A stretch of 64,000 bases of DNA from Streptomyces sp. NBC_01233. Its GTDB lineage: Bacteria; Actinomycetota; Actinomycetes; Streptomycetales; Streptomycetaceae. The position numbers were made by a program, and so were the translations under genes. This document shows, in pieces, positions 15,354-26,202 of this stretch (position 1 is the first letter of the stretch; each line of letters begins with the position of its first letter). The notes beneath the pieces were generated by a model. It had not been told where the DNA came from. It ran no database searches and saw only the letters and a list, made by a program, of their open reading frames with translations. Location of the stretch: the NCBI RefSeq assembly GCF_035989305.1, contig NZ_CP108514.1, positions 7,792,501-7,856,500 on the forward strand, in the 5' to 3' direction.

Positions 15354-16312
15354 CATTCCCATCCTTGGCGGCATTTGTTATGCCGCATTACGCCGATTGC
15401 CCCGGTGCGGCCGAGTACCTGAGCCAGGCGGTGCGGAGCCTGTTCAACCAGACGGACCAGGACTGGCACCTCGTCATCATCGATGACGCCTCACCGGATC
15501 CGCAGGATCGCGAGCGGCTCCGGGCACTGAGCCAGGCCAACCCCGGGCGCATCACGGTCCTGCAACAGCAGGTGAACCGGGGGCAGGGGTTCTGCCGGAA
15601 CGTCGGGATCCGTTGGGCACGGGAGCAGGGTTCGGAGATCGTGCTCTTCCAGGACGCGGACGACGTCGCGCACCCCAGTCGGCTCGAGGTGACGCGTCGA
15701 ACGTTTGCCGAGCGTCCCGAAGTCGACTTCGTTTACTCGACGTTCACCGTCATAGACGAGAACGGCGCCACGGTGCCGGAGAGCCGACTGACGCCTTCGC
15801 TCCGGGAGATCCTCCAGTCACACGTGCACGCCCCGGTCGAGGGTCCTAACGCGTGGATCCGGATGGGCATCGAGACGGGCTACACGACGCTCACCTCCAC
15901 GGTCGCGGTACGTTCGGAAATCGCTGCCGCCTACCCTTTCCCCCATGTGCGGGCCTCTGAGGACGCGCACGCCTGGTTTCGGATGGCCGCGGGCGGCAGG
16001 TCCCTCGCCTATCTGCCGTCAGTCCCGTGCCTCTACCGGGTACCGCAGGCAGTCACGGGTTCGTCCGATCGCGCCCGCATAGGATCCGACTACTACCAGC
16101 TCAAAGCCGAGGTCGACACGGACGGCTTCTTCGAGGCGATCTCCATCGCGCTTGAGCGGGAGACCATCCGGTTCTCCGAGGTGCAGGACCTGAAGAACGC
16201 CTTCCTCCGGCGTCTGGCGCTCACCATGGAGCGGGAGGGCCAGCAGGCCGTGGCCCGGCAGCTCTCGACGCGGTCGACCGAGTCCGTCTCTGGCGGTCGA
16301 CCGCCCTCATGA
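15350..16312 (+). CDS. Family 2 glycosyltransferase
   Basis: A 320-residue GT-A fold glycosyltransferase, predicted cytoplasmic, that would transfer a sugar from a nucleotide sugar. Residues about 5-110 form the nucleotide-binding half: SLFNQTDQDWHLVIIDDASP with the first acidic motif, and VLFQDADD as the DxD metal site (about residues 101-105). SEDAHAWFRMA (about 203-213) fits the catalytic ED region. ATG 15350 is preceded by AAGGA. It overlaps the MFS gene start by four bases, implying coupled expression and possibly export of a glycosylated product. Acceptor unknown. Confidence 0.85.
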   Translation: MTFPSLAAFVMPHYADCPGAAEYLSQAVRSLFNQTDQDWHLVIIDDASPDPQDRERLRALSQANPGRITVLQQQVNRGQGFCRNVGIRWAREQGSEIVLFQDADDVAHPSRLEVTRRTFAERPEVDFVYSTFTVIDENGATVPESRLTPSLREILQSHVHAPVEGPNAWIRMGIETGYTTLTSTVAVRSEIAAAYPFPHVRASEDAHAWFRMAAGGRSLAYLPSVPCLYRVPQAVTGSSDRARIGSDYYQLKAEVDTDGFFEAISIALERETIRFSEVQDLKNAFLRRLALTMEREGQQAVARQLSTRSTESVSGGRPPS

Positions 16313-17547
16313 CACCAGAGTGGGCCCCACCGACGCAGCGTCTTCGGATGACTCGCTGGGCGGTTTCCGGCTACTTCTTCATCAACGGCATCGCTTTCTC
16401 CTCCTGGGTCGCCCGGATTCCCGACATCAAGCAGGGGCTCCACCTCGGTGACGGCATGCTGGGTCTGGCTCTTTTGGTCGCCGCAACCGGCACAGTAGTG
16501 GGGCTGTCCACCGTCGGGCGGTTCGTCGACCGTTTCGGCGGCCAGGTGATCAGTAGGGCAGCCGCTCTCGCGGTGGCGGTCGGACTGATCGGTCCCGGCT
16601 TGGCGTCAAATGTGTTCCTGCTCATGGCGGCACTGCTGTTCTTCGGTCTCGCGGGCGGTGCGTACAACGTCGCGATGAACGCCCAGGCCCTCGCCCTCGA
16701 CAGGGTGTACGGCCGAGATATCATCACATCGTTCCACGCTGCATACAGCGTCGGCGGCCTGGTGGGATCAGGCCTGGGAATTCTGGCTGTCCGGTTTCAC
16801 ATCGGACCAGACGCAGCTTTCCCGGTGATAGCGGGGGTGCTCGCAGTCGGTTCCTGGATGTGCGGCCGCTGTCCGGATGTCCCCACCGATCCGCGCTCGT
16901 CGAGGCCGCAGAAGGATGGCGGAGCAAAGGCTCGCGTGCTCAACCCGCGCATCGCGCTCCTCGGTGCGTGCTGCTTTGTCTGCCTGCTGGTAGAGGGCGC
17001 GATCGCGGACTGGAGCTCGGTGTACCTTCGGAACGACGTCGGAGTGGCAGCAGCGATCGCGCCGACAGGCTTCACGGTCTTCTCCGTCGCCATGGCGGTC
17101 GGACGCATCCTCGGGGACCGTCTGGCAGCTGCGGTCGGCTCCATGCGACTGGTCGCCTGGTCCGCAGTCGTCTCAGGTACGGGCCTCGGCGTCGGCCTAC
17201 TGAGCAACCAGCAGTCCGGCGCCCTGCTTGGGCTGGGCGTCTTTGGTGCGGGCCTGTCCTGCATCACACCGCAGATGTACAAGACAGTGGGGGAGCAGTT
17301 CCCGGCGTCCACCGGAAGCGCGGTGGCGAGCGTCGCAACCCTTGGGTATGCGGGCCTCCTCACCGGTCCGCCGACGATCGGACTGATCGCCCATGCCGTC
17401 GGACTTCCGTCGGCCCTGGGGCTGCTGGCGCTGTTGATGATCCCGGTCGCACTTGCCTCCCGGATCGTCGCCCGATGGCACGGCGTTCAGCACGCCGTGT
17501 CCGGAGGTACCGGGCGGTTCGGTGACGTCTCCGCTCCGGGCAGGTAG
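16309..17547 (+). CDS. MFS transporter (YbjJ-like)
   Basis: A 412-residue major facilitator protein with about 12 hydrophobic segments in two halves separated by a charged loop (PTDPRSSRPQKDGGAKARVL, about residues 190-210). The first half contains the MFS loop 2-3 signature variant TVGRFVDRFGGQ. Its ATG overlaps the glycosyltransferase stop (ATGA), so the two are one transcription unit. The direction is probably outward by family, but the substrate is unknown. It ends at 17547, followed by a 167-bp gap. Confidence 0.85.
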   Translation: MTPEWAPPTQRLRMTRWAVSGYFFINGIAFSSWVARIPDIKQGLHLGDGMLGLALLVAATGTVVGLSTVGRFVDRFGGQVISRAAALAVAVGLIGPGLASNVFLLMAALLFFGLAGGAYNVAMNAQALALDRVYGRDIITSFHAAYSVGGLVGSGLGILAVRFHIGPDAAFPVIAGVLAVGSWMCGRCPDVPTDPRSSRPQKDGGAKARVLNPRIALLGACCFVCLLVEGAIADWSSVYLRNDVGVAAAIAPTGFTVFSVAMAVGRILGDRLAAAVGSMRLVAWSAVVSGTGLGVGLLSNQQSGALLGLGVFGAGLSCITPQMYKTVGEQFPASTGSAVASVATLGYAGLLTGPPTIGLIAHAVGLPSALGLLALLMIPVALASRIVARWHGVQHAVSGGTGRFGDVSAPGR

Positions 17548-17714
17548 TCACAGCGGTGGATGGGGTCGAGGAAGACGTGCTTCATGCCGACGGGCCCAAC
17601 TCGCAGGCTGCACAGGGGTAATCTGCAAGCCTTGCGCATGGCCGCCGGGCAAGTCGGATCCTCTGGCGGATTCGGAACGAAGTCGGCGTGGCCGGCTGAA
17701 GAAGGGACGAACGC

Positions 17715-18722
17715 ATGCGGGGCCAACGGCCGACTCTGGAGGCCGTCGCCGCTCACGCGGGTGTTGGGCGGGGCACTGTCTCACGGGTGATCAACGGTTC
17801 CTCGAGGGTCAGCGCGAAAGCGCGCGAGGCGGTGCTCCAGGCGATCGACGAGCTCCACTACGTGCCGAACAACCTGGCACGGGCACTGGTGCGACGGCGA
17901 ACCGACACGGTTGCTCTGGTGATGGCGGTCTCGGAGGACCGCGTCTGGGACGAACCGTATTTCTCAGTCCTCGTCCGGGGTGTCAAGGCAGGCCTCGCCA
18001 CGACTGGACTTCAACTACTGCTGGTTATACCGCAGTCGGAGCAGGAGCATAAGCAGTTGACGCATTATCTGACCGCGCAGCACGTCGACGGCGTCTTGCT
18101 GACCTCCCTGCACGGGGACGATCCCTTGCCGCGCGACCTGGAGGCCAGCGGTGTGCCCACGGTCGTTGTCGGAGCCCCGACCGGGTTCGAACCGGCCTAC
18201 CGGGTGGACGTGGACAACCGCGCCGCCGCTCGGCGTGCCGTGATCCACCTGGTGAGCCGGGGCAGGCGCCGGATCGCTACCATTACCGGGCCGCAGGACA
18301 CGCGAGCCGGAGTCCAATGCCTCGACGGATTCCACGATGCGCTGGAGGACGCCCACATGGCGTCCGACCTTGTTGCGTACGGCGACTTCACCGCCGCTTC
18401 CGGTGCCCGGGCCATGAGGGAACTGCTCCTCCTTGCCCCGGACATCGACGCGGTCTGCGCCGCCTCGGACAGCATGGCTGTCGGTGCCATGCGCGAGCTG
18501 AAAGAGCAGGGACGCCGTGTTCCCGATGACGTGGCCGTCGTTGGTTTCGACGACTCGTCGATTGCCCGGCTCAGCGATCCACCGCTCACATCGGTTCACC
18601 AGCCGCTCGAGCAGATGGGGCGGGAGATGGCACGACTGCTGATCGCCCGGATCATTGGCGAGCCGGTGGCGCAGCCGATCGTCGTCCTCAAGCCTCACTT
18701 GGTGGTACGCGAGTCGTCCTGA
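17715..18722 (+). CDS. LacI-family transcriptional regulator
   Basis: A 335-residue repressor. The N-terminal helix-turn-helix and hinge are clear: TLEAVAAHAGVGRGTVSRVI then NGSSRVSAKAREAVLQAI. A periplasmic-binding-protein fold follows, with VAVVGFDDSSIARLSDPPLT near the C-terminus, the typical effector and dimer core. ATG 17715 is used. Such regulators usually answer to sugars. It follows the glycosyltransferase-exporter pair on the same strand but with its own upstream gap, and may regulate it. Confidence 0.9.
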   Translation: MRGQRPTLEAVAAHAGVGRGTVSRVINGSSRVSAKAREAVLQAIDELHYVPNNLARALVRRRTDTVALVMAVSEDRVWDEPYFSVLVRGVKAGLATTGLQLLLVIPQSEQEHKQLTHYLTAQHVDGVLLTSLHGDDPLPRDLEASGVPTVVVGAPTGFEPAYRVDVDNRAAARRAVIHLVSRGRRRIATITGPQDTRAGVQCLDGFHDALEDAHMASDLVAYGDFTAASGARAMRELLLLAPDIDAVCAASDSMAVGAMRELKEQGRRVPDDVAVVGFDDSSIARLSDPPLTSVHQPLEQMGREMARLLIARIIGEPVAQPIVVLKPHLVVRESS

Positions 18723-18760
18723 CGTCGCACCAGCACCGAGCTGGCGGGTTGCTGCCTTAG

Positions 18761-20441
18761 CCTCGATCCACCGGCGTGGTTCGGAAGTGATCTTCTGGCG
18801 GGTTTCTGTGCCGGTTCCGGGTCGGTGCTTGTAGGTGGGCAGGTTGTAGCTGCTGGTCTGCCCAGCGTTTCCACGTGTTCGGTTCCGGTTGGGCCCTGGC
18901 GGGCGGGGGGTGGGCAGGGGCGGTTCGTGTCAGCCGGCTGGTCCGTGGACGGTGTCGAAGAGGTGTGTCCAGGCGTGCTGCCAGGGCCAGTTGTGCGGCA
19001 GGTGCAGGGTGACGCGCCGGGCGGAGCGGGCGGTCCGGGCCGGAACGTGGATCAAGTGGGTGCGGAGGGTGGCGGTGGTGGCCCTGGCGTGGAAGGCGGA
19101 GGTCAGCGCACCGGTGGCCCGCAGCAGGTTGTAGGTCATGGCCCACAGGGTCAGCCAGGCCGCGTTGGCGTTGAACTGTCCGGACGGCAGGTGGGCCAGA
19201 GCTGCGGCTTTGCTGTCGGCGATGACCTGCTCGACGACGGCGTGGTGACGGTGTTCCCGCTCGGCCTGGAGCGTTCCGGCGGGGTTGTCAGTGAAGAACG
19301 GGTGGTAGCGCCAGACGGGGAACAGCTCGCCCTGGTCACCCACGACGGTGGGTTTGGCCAGGTCACGGACGCGGCGCACGATCAGCCGGGCGGTGACCTG
19401 TTCCGCCTTCTTGCGGCCGGCGAAGGCGGTGTATGCGGGTATCTCGGCGACTTCGGCGCCGGAGATGAGCTCTCCGGTGTCGGGGTCGGGCACCGCGGTG
19501 GGATAGGTGATCTGCTGCCATGCCTGGTCGGGGATGATGTGGATGGCCCGTTTGATGGAGGGGTTCATGCCGGTGGTGACCGAGAAGCGGGCCCCGGCCC
19601 GGCGGCAGGCGGCGATGACACCGGCGTTGTAGAACTGTGAATCCGCCCGCAGGATACGGGTCCCGGTGCAGCCGGCCTCCCGGGCGGCGGCCAGGGCTTC
19701 ACTGACGAACTTGGGGGCGCCGCGGGCATCGGCCGCTTTGCCGCGGCGCATCCGCACCCCGGCGATCACCGGGCGGGAGTGCGGGGTGCAGATCGTGGCG
19801 AGCAGGGGGTGCAGGGTGCGTACGCCTTTGAACCGGCCGTACTCGGCGCCCTGCTTGGCCCGGCCGTAGACCCGTTTGTGGGTGGAGTCGACATCGATGA
19901 ACGCCTTCTCGCCCGCGCCGGGCAGCAGCGGGGTATGCGCGGCCAGAGCGGCCAGGAACCTGCGGTGCACCGCGTGGAGCTGGAGTGCGTGACCGTGGGT
20001 GAACGCGCGCAGAAACGTGCCCAGCGTGGACGGCGCACGGACGCCTGCGAACAACACGGGCATCGCGCCGTGGCGCAGGACGTGAAGGTCATCGATGCTG
20101 TCCGCACCCGCGGCCATCCCGGCCACGATGCTGGTGACCTTGGCATCCGCCGCCGCACCCGCACCGTTCTTCGCCCCGGTCAGCTTCACCTTCTCCGCGG
20201 CCAGACGGGCAAGCCCGCACCGCTCGGCCAGGCGCATCACCGGGACCAGCCCGGCATGCGCGATCAGATTCCGGTCGTCGAACGCAGCGGAGACCGCCGC
20301 CGGAGTATGGGAAGCTTTCATCTACGAGGTGCCTTGCTGATTGTGCGTGCTGGAAGCGTCAGAACTCCCATCATCGCAGGTCAGCAGGCACCTCTCTTCG
20401 GTTCTCTGTCCACAGGACACAGGCCAGTCGGTGGATCGAGG
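18761..20441 (-). mobile_element. IS1380-family element, copy 1 (1,681 bp)
   Basis: Terminal repeats begin CCTCGATCCACCG (18761) with the near complement ending 20441. The flanks are CTTAG and CTAAG, a near target duplication. A second copy of equal length lies at 47110-48790 in the opposite orientation. It cut off a Tn3 transposase remnant on its right. Confidence 0.88.
18930..20321 (-). CDS. IS1380-family transposase, copy 1
   Basis: A 463-residue DDE transposase. Motifs AFIDVDSTHKRVYG (first Asp), RILRADSQFYNAGVI (second Asp) and VVEQVIADSKAAALAHLPSG (third acidic region) follow the family order. The frame is intact. It differs from copy 2 in at least one residue (Ile versus Ser in AIHIIPDQ). 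The start ATG at 20321 lies about 120 bp inside the element end. Confidence 0.9.
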   Translation of the reverse strand: MKASHTPAAVSAAFDDRNLIAHAGLVPVMRLAERCGLARLAAEKVKLTGAKNGAGAAADAKVTSIVAGMAAGADSIDDLHVLRHGAMPVLFAGVRAPSTLGTFLRAFTHGHALQLHAVHRRFLAALAAHTPLLPGAGEKAFIDVDSTHKRVYGRAKQGAEYGRFKGVRTLHPLLATICTPHSRPVIAGVRMRRGKAADARGAPKFVSEALAAAREAGCTGTRILRADSQFYNAGVIAACRRAGARFSVTTGMNPSIKRAIHIIPDQAWQQITYPTAVPDPDTGELISGAEVAEIPAYTAFAGRKKAEQVTARLIVRRVRDLAKPTVVGDQGELFPVWRYHPFFTDNPAGTLQAEREHRHHAVVEQVIADSKAAALAHLPSGQFNANAAWLTLWAMTYNLLRATGALTSAFHARATTATLRTHLIHVPARTARSARRVTLHLPHNWPWQHAWTHLFDTVHGPAG

Positions 20442-20449
20442 CTAAGAGG

Positions 20450-21075
20450 GCCTGGTAGGCGAGGTGTTGGATCCGCCGCAGGTGAAGCGCCGCAGCACCT
20501 GCTCCGCCTCGGCGGTGCCGAGCCGGAGCGTGGTGGCGTACTTGACCATCTCGTCGTACTGCTGCTCGATCAGCTCCCAGCGGATCGGCCGCGTCAGGGA
20601 GGCATCGAGCGCGGGCCGGCCCGGCGGGGTGTCGTTCGGCCGGTACAGGCGGATGCTGCCGATGTTCTTCAGCCTCGGCAGCAGGCGAAAGTTGGACTCG
20701 ATCTGCGTCCGTGTAGTGCCGCAGAAGGCCCTCGATCATCGCCGCGACCTCGGAGGAGGAACAGCTCTTGAGCGGAGTAGATGCAGACGTTCTTGCGCTC
20801 GACGTGCCAGTAGATCGTCATGCCGTTGCCGCCGTAGCGGGCGTGATACTCGCACAGCTCGTACGGGATGCGCTCGACCTTGCCCTTGTCGTCGATGACC
20901 GCCTGGCGCCAGCCCCTGCGCACCACGCCATCCAGCGGCGCGGCGTCCGTGGCGTCCTAGAAGCGGGTCTTGCCGTCGGCGTCGGCATACTTCTTCAGCA
21001 GCTTCATGCCGTCCATCACCGGCCGGTAGGCGGTGTTGTTGCACTTGAAGCCCAGCCTATTCAGCGGCGGGGCAG
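20450..21075 (-). pseudogene. tnpA: Tn3-family transposase (TnpA) remnant
   Basis: Pieces in several frames spell a TnpA C-terminal region: [60 protein letters not shown] and EMVKYATTLRLGTAEAEQVL. The frame changes several times and the IS1380 element removes the end. No Tn3 inverted repeat or resolvase is seen. Full TnpA is about 1,000 residues, so only about 200 survive here. Confidence 0.75.
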
Positions 21076-21112
21076 TATCTGCCGGTAGTACGAGCGGTAG
21101 GAGGAGCGCAGC

Positions 21113-21250
21113 GTGGTGCGGATCTTGGCCACAGGCGGCCTGCTGGCCATGGGTCTCGGCGGCTTCCTCCTCTGGGCCCGCTTCGGCACGGAGGATCCGG
21201 TGGAACACCACAGCTCCATGCCCCACACCTGGAACCGGCCCGAAGGCTGA
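21113..21250 (+). CDS. Small single-span membrane protein, hypothetical
   Basis: A 45-codon frame starting at GTG 21113, seven bases after GAGGAG, encodes a hydrophobic helix (ILATGGLLAMGLGGFLLWAR) followed by a short polar tail ending HTWNRPEG. It could be a real small membrane protein or the leftover of a longer gene lost when the Tn3 remnant formed. Family not recognised. Confidence 0.35.
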   Translation: MVRILATGGLLAMGLGGFLLWARFGTEDPVEHHSSMPHTWNRPEG

Positions 21251-21726
21251 GCAGGTGCTTTTGAACCTGCAGTACAGAACCGAGGTGGACGACCCCGTGT
21301 ACGGGGGCACGACGGCGGACTATGGAGCAGCGGTACTCAGGGGCAGGATGTCCAACGCGCGTTGCTCGGCAACCACGGCAGGCTCATAATGGTCGGGGCT
21401 GACGGCGAGGAGGTCTGGTCGTCCGGGCTCTCTCAATAGCCGGGGTTCTCGCATCCCAGCGCGCTACCGCAGGCCTCGTCGTCACCGGTGGGATGCACCC
21501 CAGTCCGTGGGGGCGCAGGTCGAGGCACACCATGGTCGTCGGAACACCGCGCCGCCGGCGGGAACTGTCTTGCCACCATGATTTCAAATGAAATTGAAGG
21601 CCGTGGGGGCTGGGCTGTGGTGAGCCTTGGTACGGTACGTCGAAATCACCACCCATTGTGAGCCGCTAACTCGAAGACATGGCAAGCGAGTTGTTGGCTG
21701 GCGGCGCCTTCGAATGGAGGTAACCG
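21251..21726. other. No gene recognised
   Basis: About 475 bp between the small membrane frame and the zinc-finger-like gene. Short frames on both strands lack motifs and start signals. Confidence 0.5.
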
Positions 21727-22010
21727 TGATCGACAGACGGTGTCGGCGCCCTGGATGCCGGTTCGCGCGCGGACGGACAGTGAACAAAACCTCTCGACCC
21801 CGCCCGTGCTGCTCGCCCGAGTGCGTCGCCTGGTTGCGATGGGCCCGCAGAGTCGCGTCCTGGGATCCAGGACCGGCCGCTGAGGCGGAGGCACGTGAGC
21901 TCTTGGAGATCGCGCGCGCTCTGGACCAGCGCCTTGCTCCGGATGAGTTCGTACCGGGATTCTCGGTGGAGATCAACTGGTCCTGGGTGTACGACACCTC
22001 ACCGGTCTGA
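21727..22010 (+). CDS. Small cysteine-rich (zinc-ribbon-like) protein, hypothetical
   Basis: About 94 residues starting at GTG 21727 directly after GGAGGT; an upstream in-frame ATG at 21715 would add four residues. Cysteines in RCRRPGCRF and PRPCCSPECVAWLRW suggest a four-cysteine zinc site at residues about 5-40. An acidic helix follows (AEAEARELLEIARALDQRLA). Function not recognised. It lies beside an IS1182 element with no clear operon partner. Confidence 0.5.
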
Positions 22011-22039
22011 CCTGATTCGGGCGGTCTTCCCCATCAGCT

Positions 22040-23873
22040 TGACTCTGTCGGGGATCTTGGAGTTTCCGAGGTCAGCTGCCGAGGGTTCGCCAGGACTTCA
22101 GCCGGGGGATCTCGTGCTGATCGAGGTAGTTCTGGAAGGCGGTCGGCTGGCGGGGTGGGTGTGTTTCCCCGGTCGGTGGCAGTCCGCTGAGGCGCTCGAT
22201 GTTGACGGCGATGGCAGTCAGAACGTGCTGAAGGTGGGCCTTGCCCTGTCCTCGGTAGCGGCAGCGTCGCATGCCGTGGCCGTGGACGAACTCGTTGACC
22301 GTGCCTTCCACTCCGGAGCGCACCGCGTAGCGGGTCTTCCACTCGGGCGTCTGTTGCTCGGTGCGGACGCGGAGTTGCAGGTCGCGGAGTGCGCGTGGGG
22401 GAAAGCCGACGTTGCGGGCGCTTTCTCGGGAGGTGGTGCACTGGGCGCGGACCGGGCAGGGCCGGCACTGGCCCTTGGTGAACCGTGCCACGATCAGCGG
22501 GGCCGCGGTGGGCGAGGAGGTCGGGTAGGGGCCGTGCCAGCCCCGGCTGACCTGGCCCTGGGGGCAGGTCACCTGTCGGCGGTCGAAGTCGATGTGGAAG
22601 TCGTCCCGGCTGAAGCCTTCGTTCCTTCGGTGCTGGCGGGTGGGGTTGCCCGGCAGCGGCCCGGTGACGGTGACCTCGTGCTGTCGGGCGGCCTGGTCCA
22701 GGTGGACCAGGGAGGTGTAGCCGCTGTCGACGAGGTGCTCGGCAGGCAGCAGGCCGCGGTGGTGCAGGCGGGTGTGGATGCCGGGCAGGACCTGGCTGTC
22801 GTGCGTGGTGGCCGCGGTGGTGGCCACGTCCGTGATCACGTTGGGGGCGTCGGGGGCACAGGTCTCGGTCAGGTGAGCGGAGAACCCTTTCCAGCTGATG
22901 ATGTGTCCGTGGCGTGCGTAGCGGGCCGAGGTGTCGTAGGGAGAGACGATCGCCCGGGACGAGGGCGGCAGCCCGGGCCCGCCGTCCTCGTCGGTGCGCC
23001 AGAGCAGGCGGCCTGCGGCGTCGCGGTAGTAGTTCTGCACCATGATCTGGCGCAGGGCCTGGACGCGGGGGCCGGACGCTCGGTCTGCCCCGTGCTGGTA
23101 GAGGCGTTCCAGGAGCCGGAGAGCGTCGTTGCCGGTGGCGAGGATCCTGGTCTTGGGGCGGGTGGGGTTCTTGCCCAGGCGGACCGGGCGGCCGTAGCGG
23201 CGCCCCCATTCCTCATCGACCAGATCGTCCAGCAGGTGCCCGGCGGTGCGGGCGACTTCTTCCAGCACGGCACGGACGGCCTCGGTGACCAGTTCCAGCC
23301 GGGTCAGGTCGCGCATCGCGGCCAGGACGTGGGTGGAGTCGGTGCGCTGCGTGGTGCGCTCGCGTACGAGTCCGGCCTCCTTCAGGCGGGCGAGCGCGAG
23401 GTCGAGCAGACGGTCGGCGCGGTCGTCCTGGGCGAGGCGCTCGCGGAAGTCGGCCAGCACGCTGTGGTGGAAGCCGGGATCGTCCAGATCCATGGCCAGC
23501 GCGTACTTGAAATCGATGCGGCACCGGACCGCTTCCGCTGCCTGCCGGTCCGACAGACCAAGCAGGAACTGCAGCACACAGACGGTGGCCAGTTGGGCGG
23601 GCGAGATGCCGGGGCGTCCGTCGCGCGGGTACCAGCCCGCGAAGTCCTCATCGCACCACAGCCCGTCCAGCCGGTCTCTCACCCACATCGCCGTCGTACC
23701 GCCCGGGTTGCTCGCCCGCGCGATCTGCGAGGTCAGAGACGGGACTTGCTCACCGGAACGGGGACGGAGCGACAACGGGCACCTCGACAACTGCATCGGT
23801 CAACGGAACGACCCGAGCTTGCCTCCTGATCACGCTGTCGCGCCGGGAAACCCCAAGATCCCCGACAGAGTCA
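22040..23873 (-). mobile_element. IS1182-family element A, TSD AGCT
   Basis: Terminal inverted repeats TGACTCTGTCGGGGATCTTG (22040) and complement (ending 23873), with 4-bp palindromic direct repeats AGCT at 22036-22039 and 23874-23877. Length 1,834 bp. Its right duplication overlaps the flank of the IS-A copy 2 element. Confidence 0.88.
22072..23796 (-). CDS. IS1182-family transposase A
   Basis: A 574-residue transposase. N-terminal DUF772-type region ([29 protein letters not shown]), catalytic Asp in [14 protein letters not shown], then [18 protein letters not shown], and a C-terminal cysteine cluster ([13 protein letters not shown]) followed by [20 protein letters not shown] with the final Glu. 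Intact and possibly active. Confidence 0.88.
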   Translation of the reverse strand: MQLSRCPLSLRPRSGEQVPSLTSQIARASNPGGTTAMWVRDRLDGLWCDEDFAGWYPRDGRPGISPAQLATVCVLQFLLGLSDRQAAEAVRCRIDFKYALAMDLDDPGFHHSVLADFRERLAQDDRADRLLDLALARLKEAGLVRERTTQRTDSTHVLAAMRDLTRLELVTEAVRAVLEEVARTAGHLLDDLVDEEWGRRYGRPVRLGKNPTRPKTRILATGNDALRLLERLYQHGADRASGPRVQALRQIMVQNYYRDAAGRLLWRTDEDGGPGLPPSSRAIVSPYDTSARYARHGHIISWKGFSAHLTETCAPDAPNVITDVATTAATTHDSQVLPGIHTRLHHRGLLPAEHLVDSGYTSLVHLDQAARQHEVTVTGPLPGNPTRQHRRNEGFSRDDFHIDFDRRQVTCPQGQVSRGWHGPYPTSSPTAAPLIVARFTKGQCRPCPVRAQCTTSRESARNVGFPPRALRDLQLRVRTEQQTPEWKTRYAVRSGVEGTVNEFVHGHGMRRCRYRGQGKAHLQHVLTAIAVNIERLSGLPPTGETHPPRQPTAFQNYLDQHEIPRLKSWRTLGS

Positions 23874-23888
23874 AGCTGAGCTTGACGT

Positions 23889-25235
23889 TTAACGTCGCTG
23901 GGCTTGGTGTTCCTTGATCGATTCGGCGCGTTTGACCGTCTTGCCGACGTTGTGGTGCCTGGCCTGGTGCTTGTTCTTCGAGCCCGGGGGTCGTCCAGGG
24001 CCCGGGCGAGACGGTTTCGGTGCGGCCGCCGGGCGGACCGCCGTCGCTCGGACGTTGCGAAACCCCCGCCTCACTCGGGCGGGGGTGAGGCGGCGGGGTT
24101 CGACTCGCCGCTCCCAGGGACGCCGGAGGTCCTCGGCGAGGGGGCGAGCGAGGCGGAGCTGGGTGTGGGCGGCGATGATCAGCCAGGTCCACAGGTCGGC
24201 TGTGTCCGCGCGGCGGACCTTCGGCGCGGTCCAGCCGAGGGTCTGCTTCATCAGTCGGAAGGTGTGCTCCAGGTCGAAGCGGCGGAGGAACGACTGCCAC
24301 CACCGGTCCACATCTGTCGGCGCGGCCGAGGTGGCGGAGCACCACAGCCAGACCGGCTTCGGATCGCGATCGCCCGGCAGGTACTCAACCTGCAGCCGCA
24401 CCAACGTGCCGTGCAGGACGGGCAGTTCCTCTTCCGCGTGCTCCAGCCAGGGGCCACGGTGGGTGAGCCTGGGATGCATCCGGTCCCATGCCGTCGCCTC
24501 CGCCTTGCCGTAGCGGGTGGTGTCCGTGGCGGTGGTGACGTCGGGCTCGTGCCAGGTGTCGGGCTTGGGGAAGGACAGGACGCCGCCGTGCCTGCGGGGT
24601 CGCCCGCCCTTCGGTCCCGAGCGGGCGGGGCCCGGGTCGCGGAGCATGACGCGGTCCGAGCGCAGTCGTCCGAGCAGCGCGACGGGCAGGTCCCTCAATG
24701 CGTGGGAGAGGTAGGCGACGTCGTAGCCGGAGTCCATCACGATCAGGATCTCGGGGTCACCGGGCTTCCAGTGGCTGGCGCTGACCAGGCGTTCTACGAC
24801 CTCGCGCAGTTGGGCGGCGGTCACGAGCGTGGCGTCGTCCGCAGGCCCGAGGCGCACGGCGTCAAGGAGTTGGCACCAGGAGGTGCGGCCGGGCTCCAGC
24901 GCGGCGACGAAGGAGTAGGGCCAGCCCGGGATGAGCTGGTCCGCGCTGCGGTCTCCGCGTCCGTAGACGTGGCAGAACAGCCGGTCGTCGCTGGTGGGAG
25001 CGTCGGGGCGGAGCCAGTTGCTCACGTCCACGGCCAGTACGATCCGCCCGTCGGCCGCCTTCGGCAGAGGTAGGTCTGCCAGGGCACGACGCAGACGCGT
25101 CGGTTCGATCCAGCCTCGGTCCAGCGCCGAGTACAAGGCGCCGTGTCCGCGCTGGTGCTCGGCCGTCAGCGACAGCTCGACCAGGGTGTCCACCGGCCCG
25201 TCCGCACACAGCACCGCGTCGGTGAGCTCGAAGAG
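23889..25235 (-). pseudogene. IS-A copy 2 transposase, C-terminal part
   Basis: Same family motifs as copy 1 (LAVDVSNWLRPD, ILIVMDSGYDVAYL, FDLEHTFRLMKQTLGW) with many substitutions, so the two copies diverged before arriving here. The frame is open to 25268 only because it runs into IS256 end sequence. The native N-terminal 33 residues are at 34204-34302. Confidence 0.85.
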
Positions 25236-25264
25236 GGTCATGTCCCCCTTCGTGGTGTAGCCGA

Positions 25265-26110
25265 TCACTCGGTGGGCGCGTTGGTGGCGTTGGGTGGTGC
25301 GGGGGCGCTTTTAGGGAGCTCGGTGGGGTAGATCTCGTCCATGCTTCCCTCGGGCAGGTAGCGGCGGGGGAAGGCGATCCATTCGTCGTGCAGTTCGAAG
25401 AGCACGGCTGTGACCAGTCGCAGGAGGGCGTCGTCGTTGGGGAAGACCTGGACGACGTCGGTGCGGCGCTTGATCTCGCGGTTGATCCGTTCGAGCGGGT
25501 TGGTGGACTGGATCTTCTTCCAGTGCCGTTCCGGGAAGGCCGCGAAGGCGGTCAGGTCGTCCTTGGCGTCCAGGAGCATCTGTTTGACCTTGGGGAACTG
25601 CTTGCCGAGCATCTCGGCGACGGTGTCGAGCTGGGTGCGGACCGCGTCCTGGGTGGGCTGGGCGAAGACTGTGCGGATGGTTGCGGCGACCATCTCGGTC
25701 GCCTCCTTCGGAATCACCGCGAAGACATTTCGCAGAAAATGAACACGGCATCTCTGCCACGCGGCGCCGAGCATGACCTTGCGGATCGCCTTGACCAGGC
25801 CGGAATGGCTGTCGGACAGGACCAGGCGGACCCCGGTCAGGCCGCGTTCGCGCAGGGAGCGCAGGAACTCGGCCCAGAACGCCTCGGTCTCGCTGTCGCC
25901 GACCATGACGCCCAGGACCTCGCGGCCGCCGTCCTCGGTGATCCCGGTGGCGACGACCACGGCGCGAGAGACGATCTGGTGGTTCACGCGTGCCTTGCAG
26001 TAGGTGGCGTCCAGGTACATGTAGGGGAAGCGGGTGTGGTCCAGCGGCCGGGTGCGGAAGGCGGTCAGCGGCTCGTCCAGGTCCGCGCAGATCCGGGAGA
26101 CCTCGCTCTT
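25265..26110 (-). pseudogene. IS256-family transposase, C-terminal part
   Basis: Contains all three catalytic regions: MYLDATYCKARVNHQIVSRA, VLSDSHSGLVKAIRKV with AAWQRCRVHFLRNV, and STNPLERINREIKRRTDVVQ. It joins to the N-terminal part at 33638 through the 3-bp duplication CTT, which restores GISK-SEVSRICADLDEPL. Disrupted, so inactive. Confidence 0.88.
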
Positions 26111-26202
26111 TGAGCTTCCCCCGAGATGCGGGGATGGGTGACAGAGGGTCAGATGGGTCTCATGAGAGGAGCCCAGACGATGCCTGCGCCGAGGAAGTAT
26201 CC

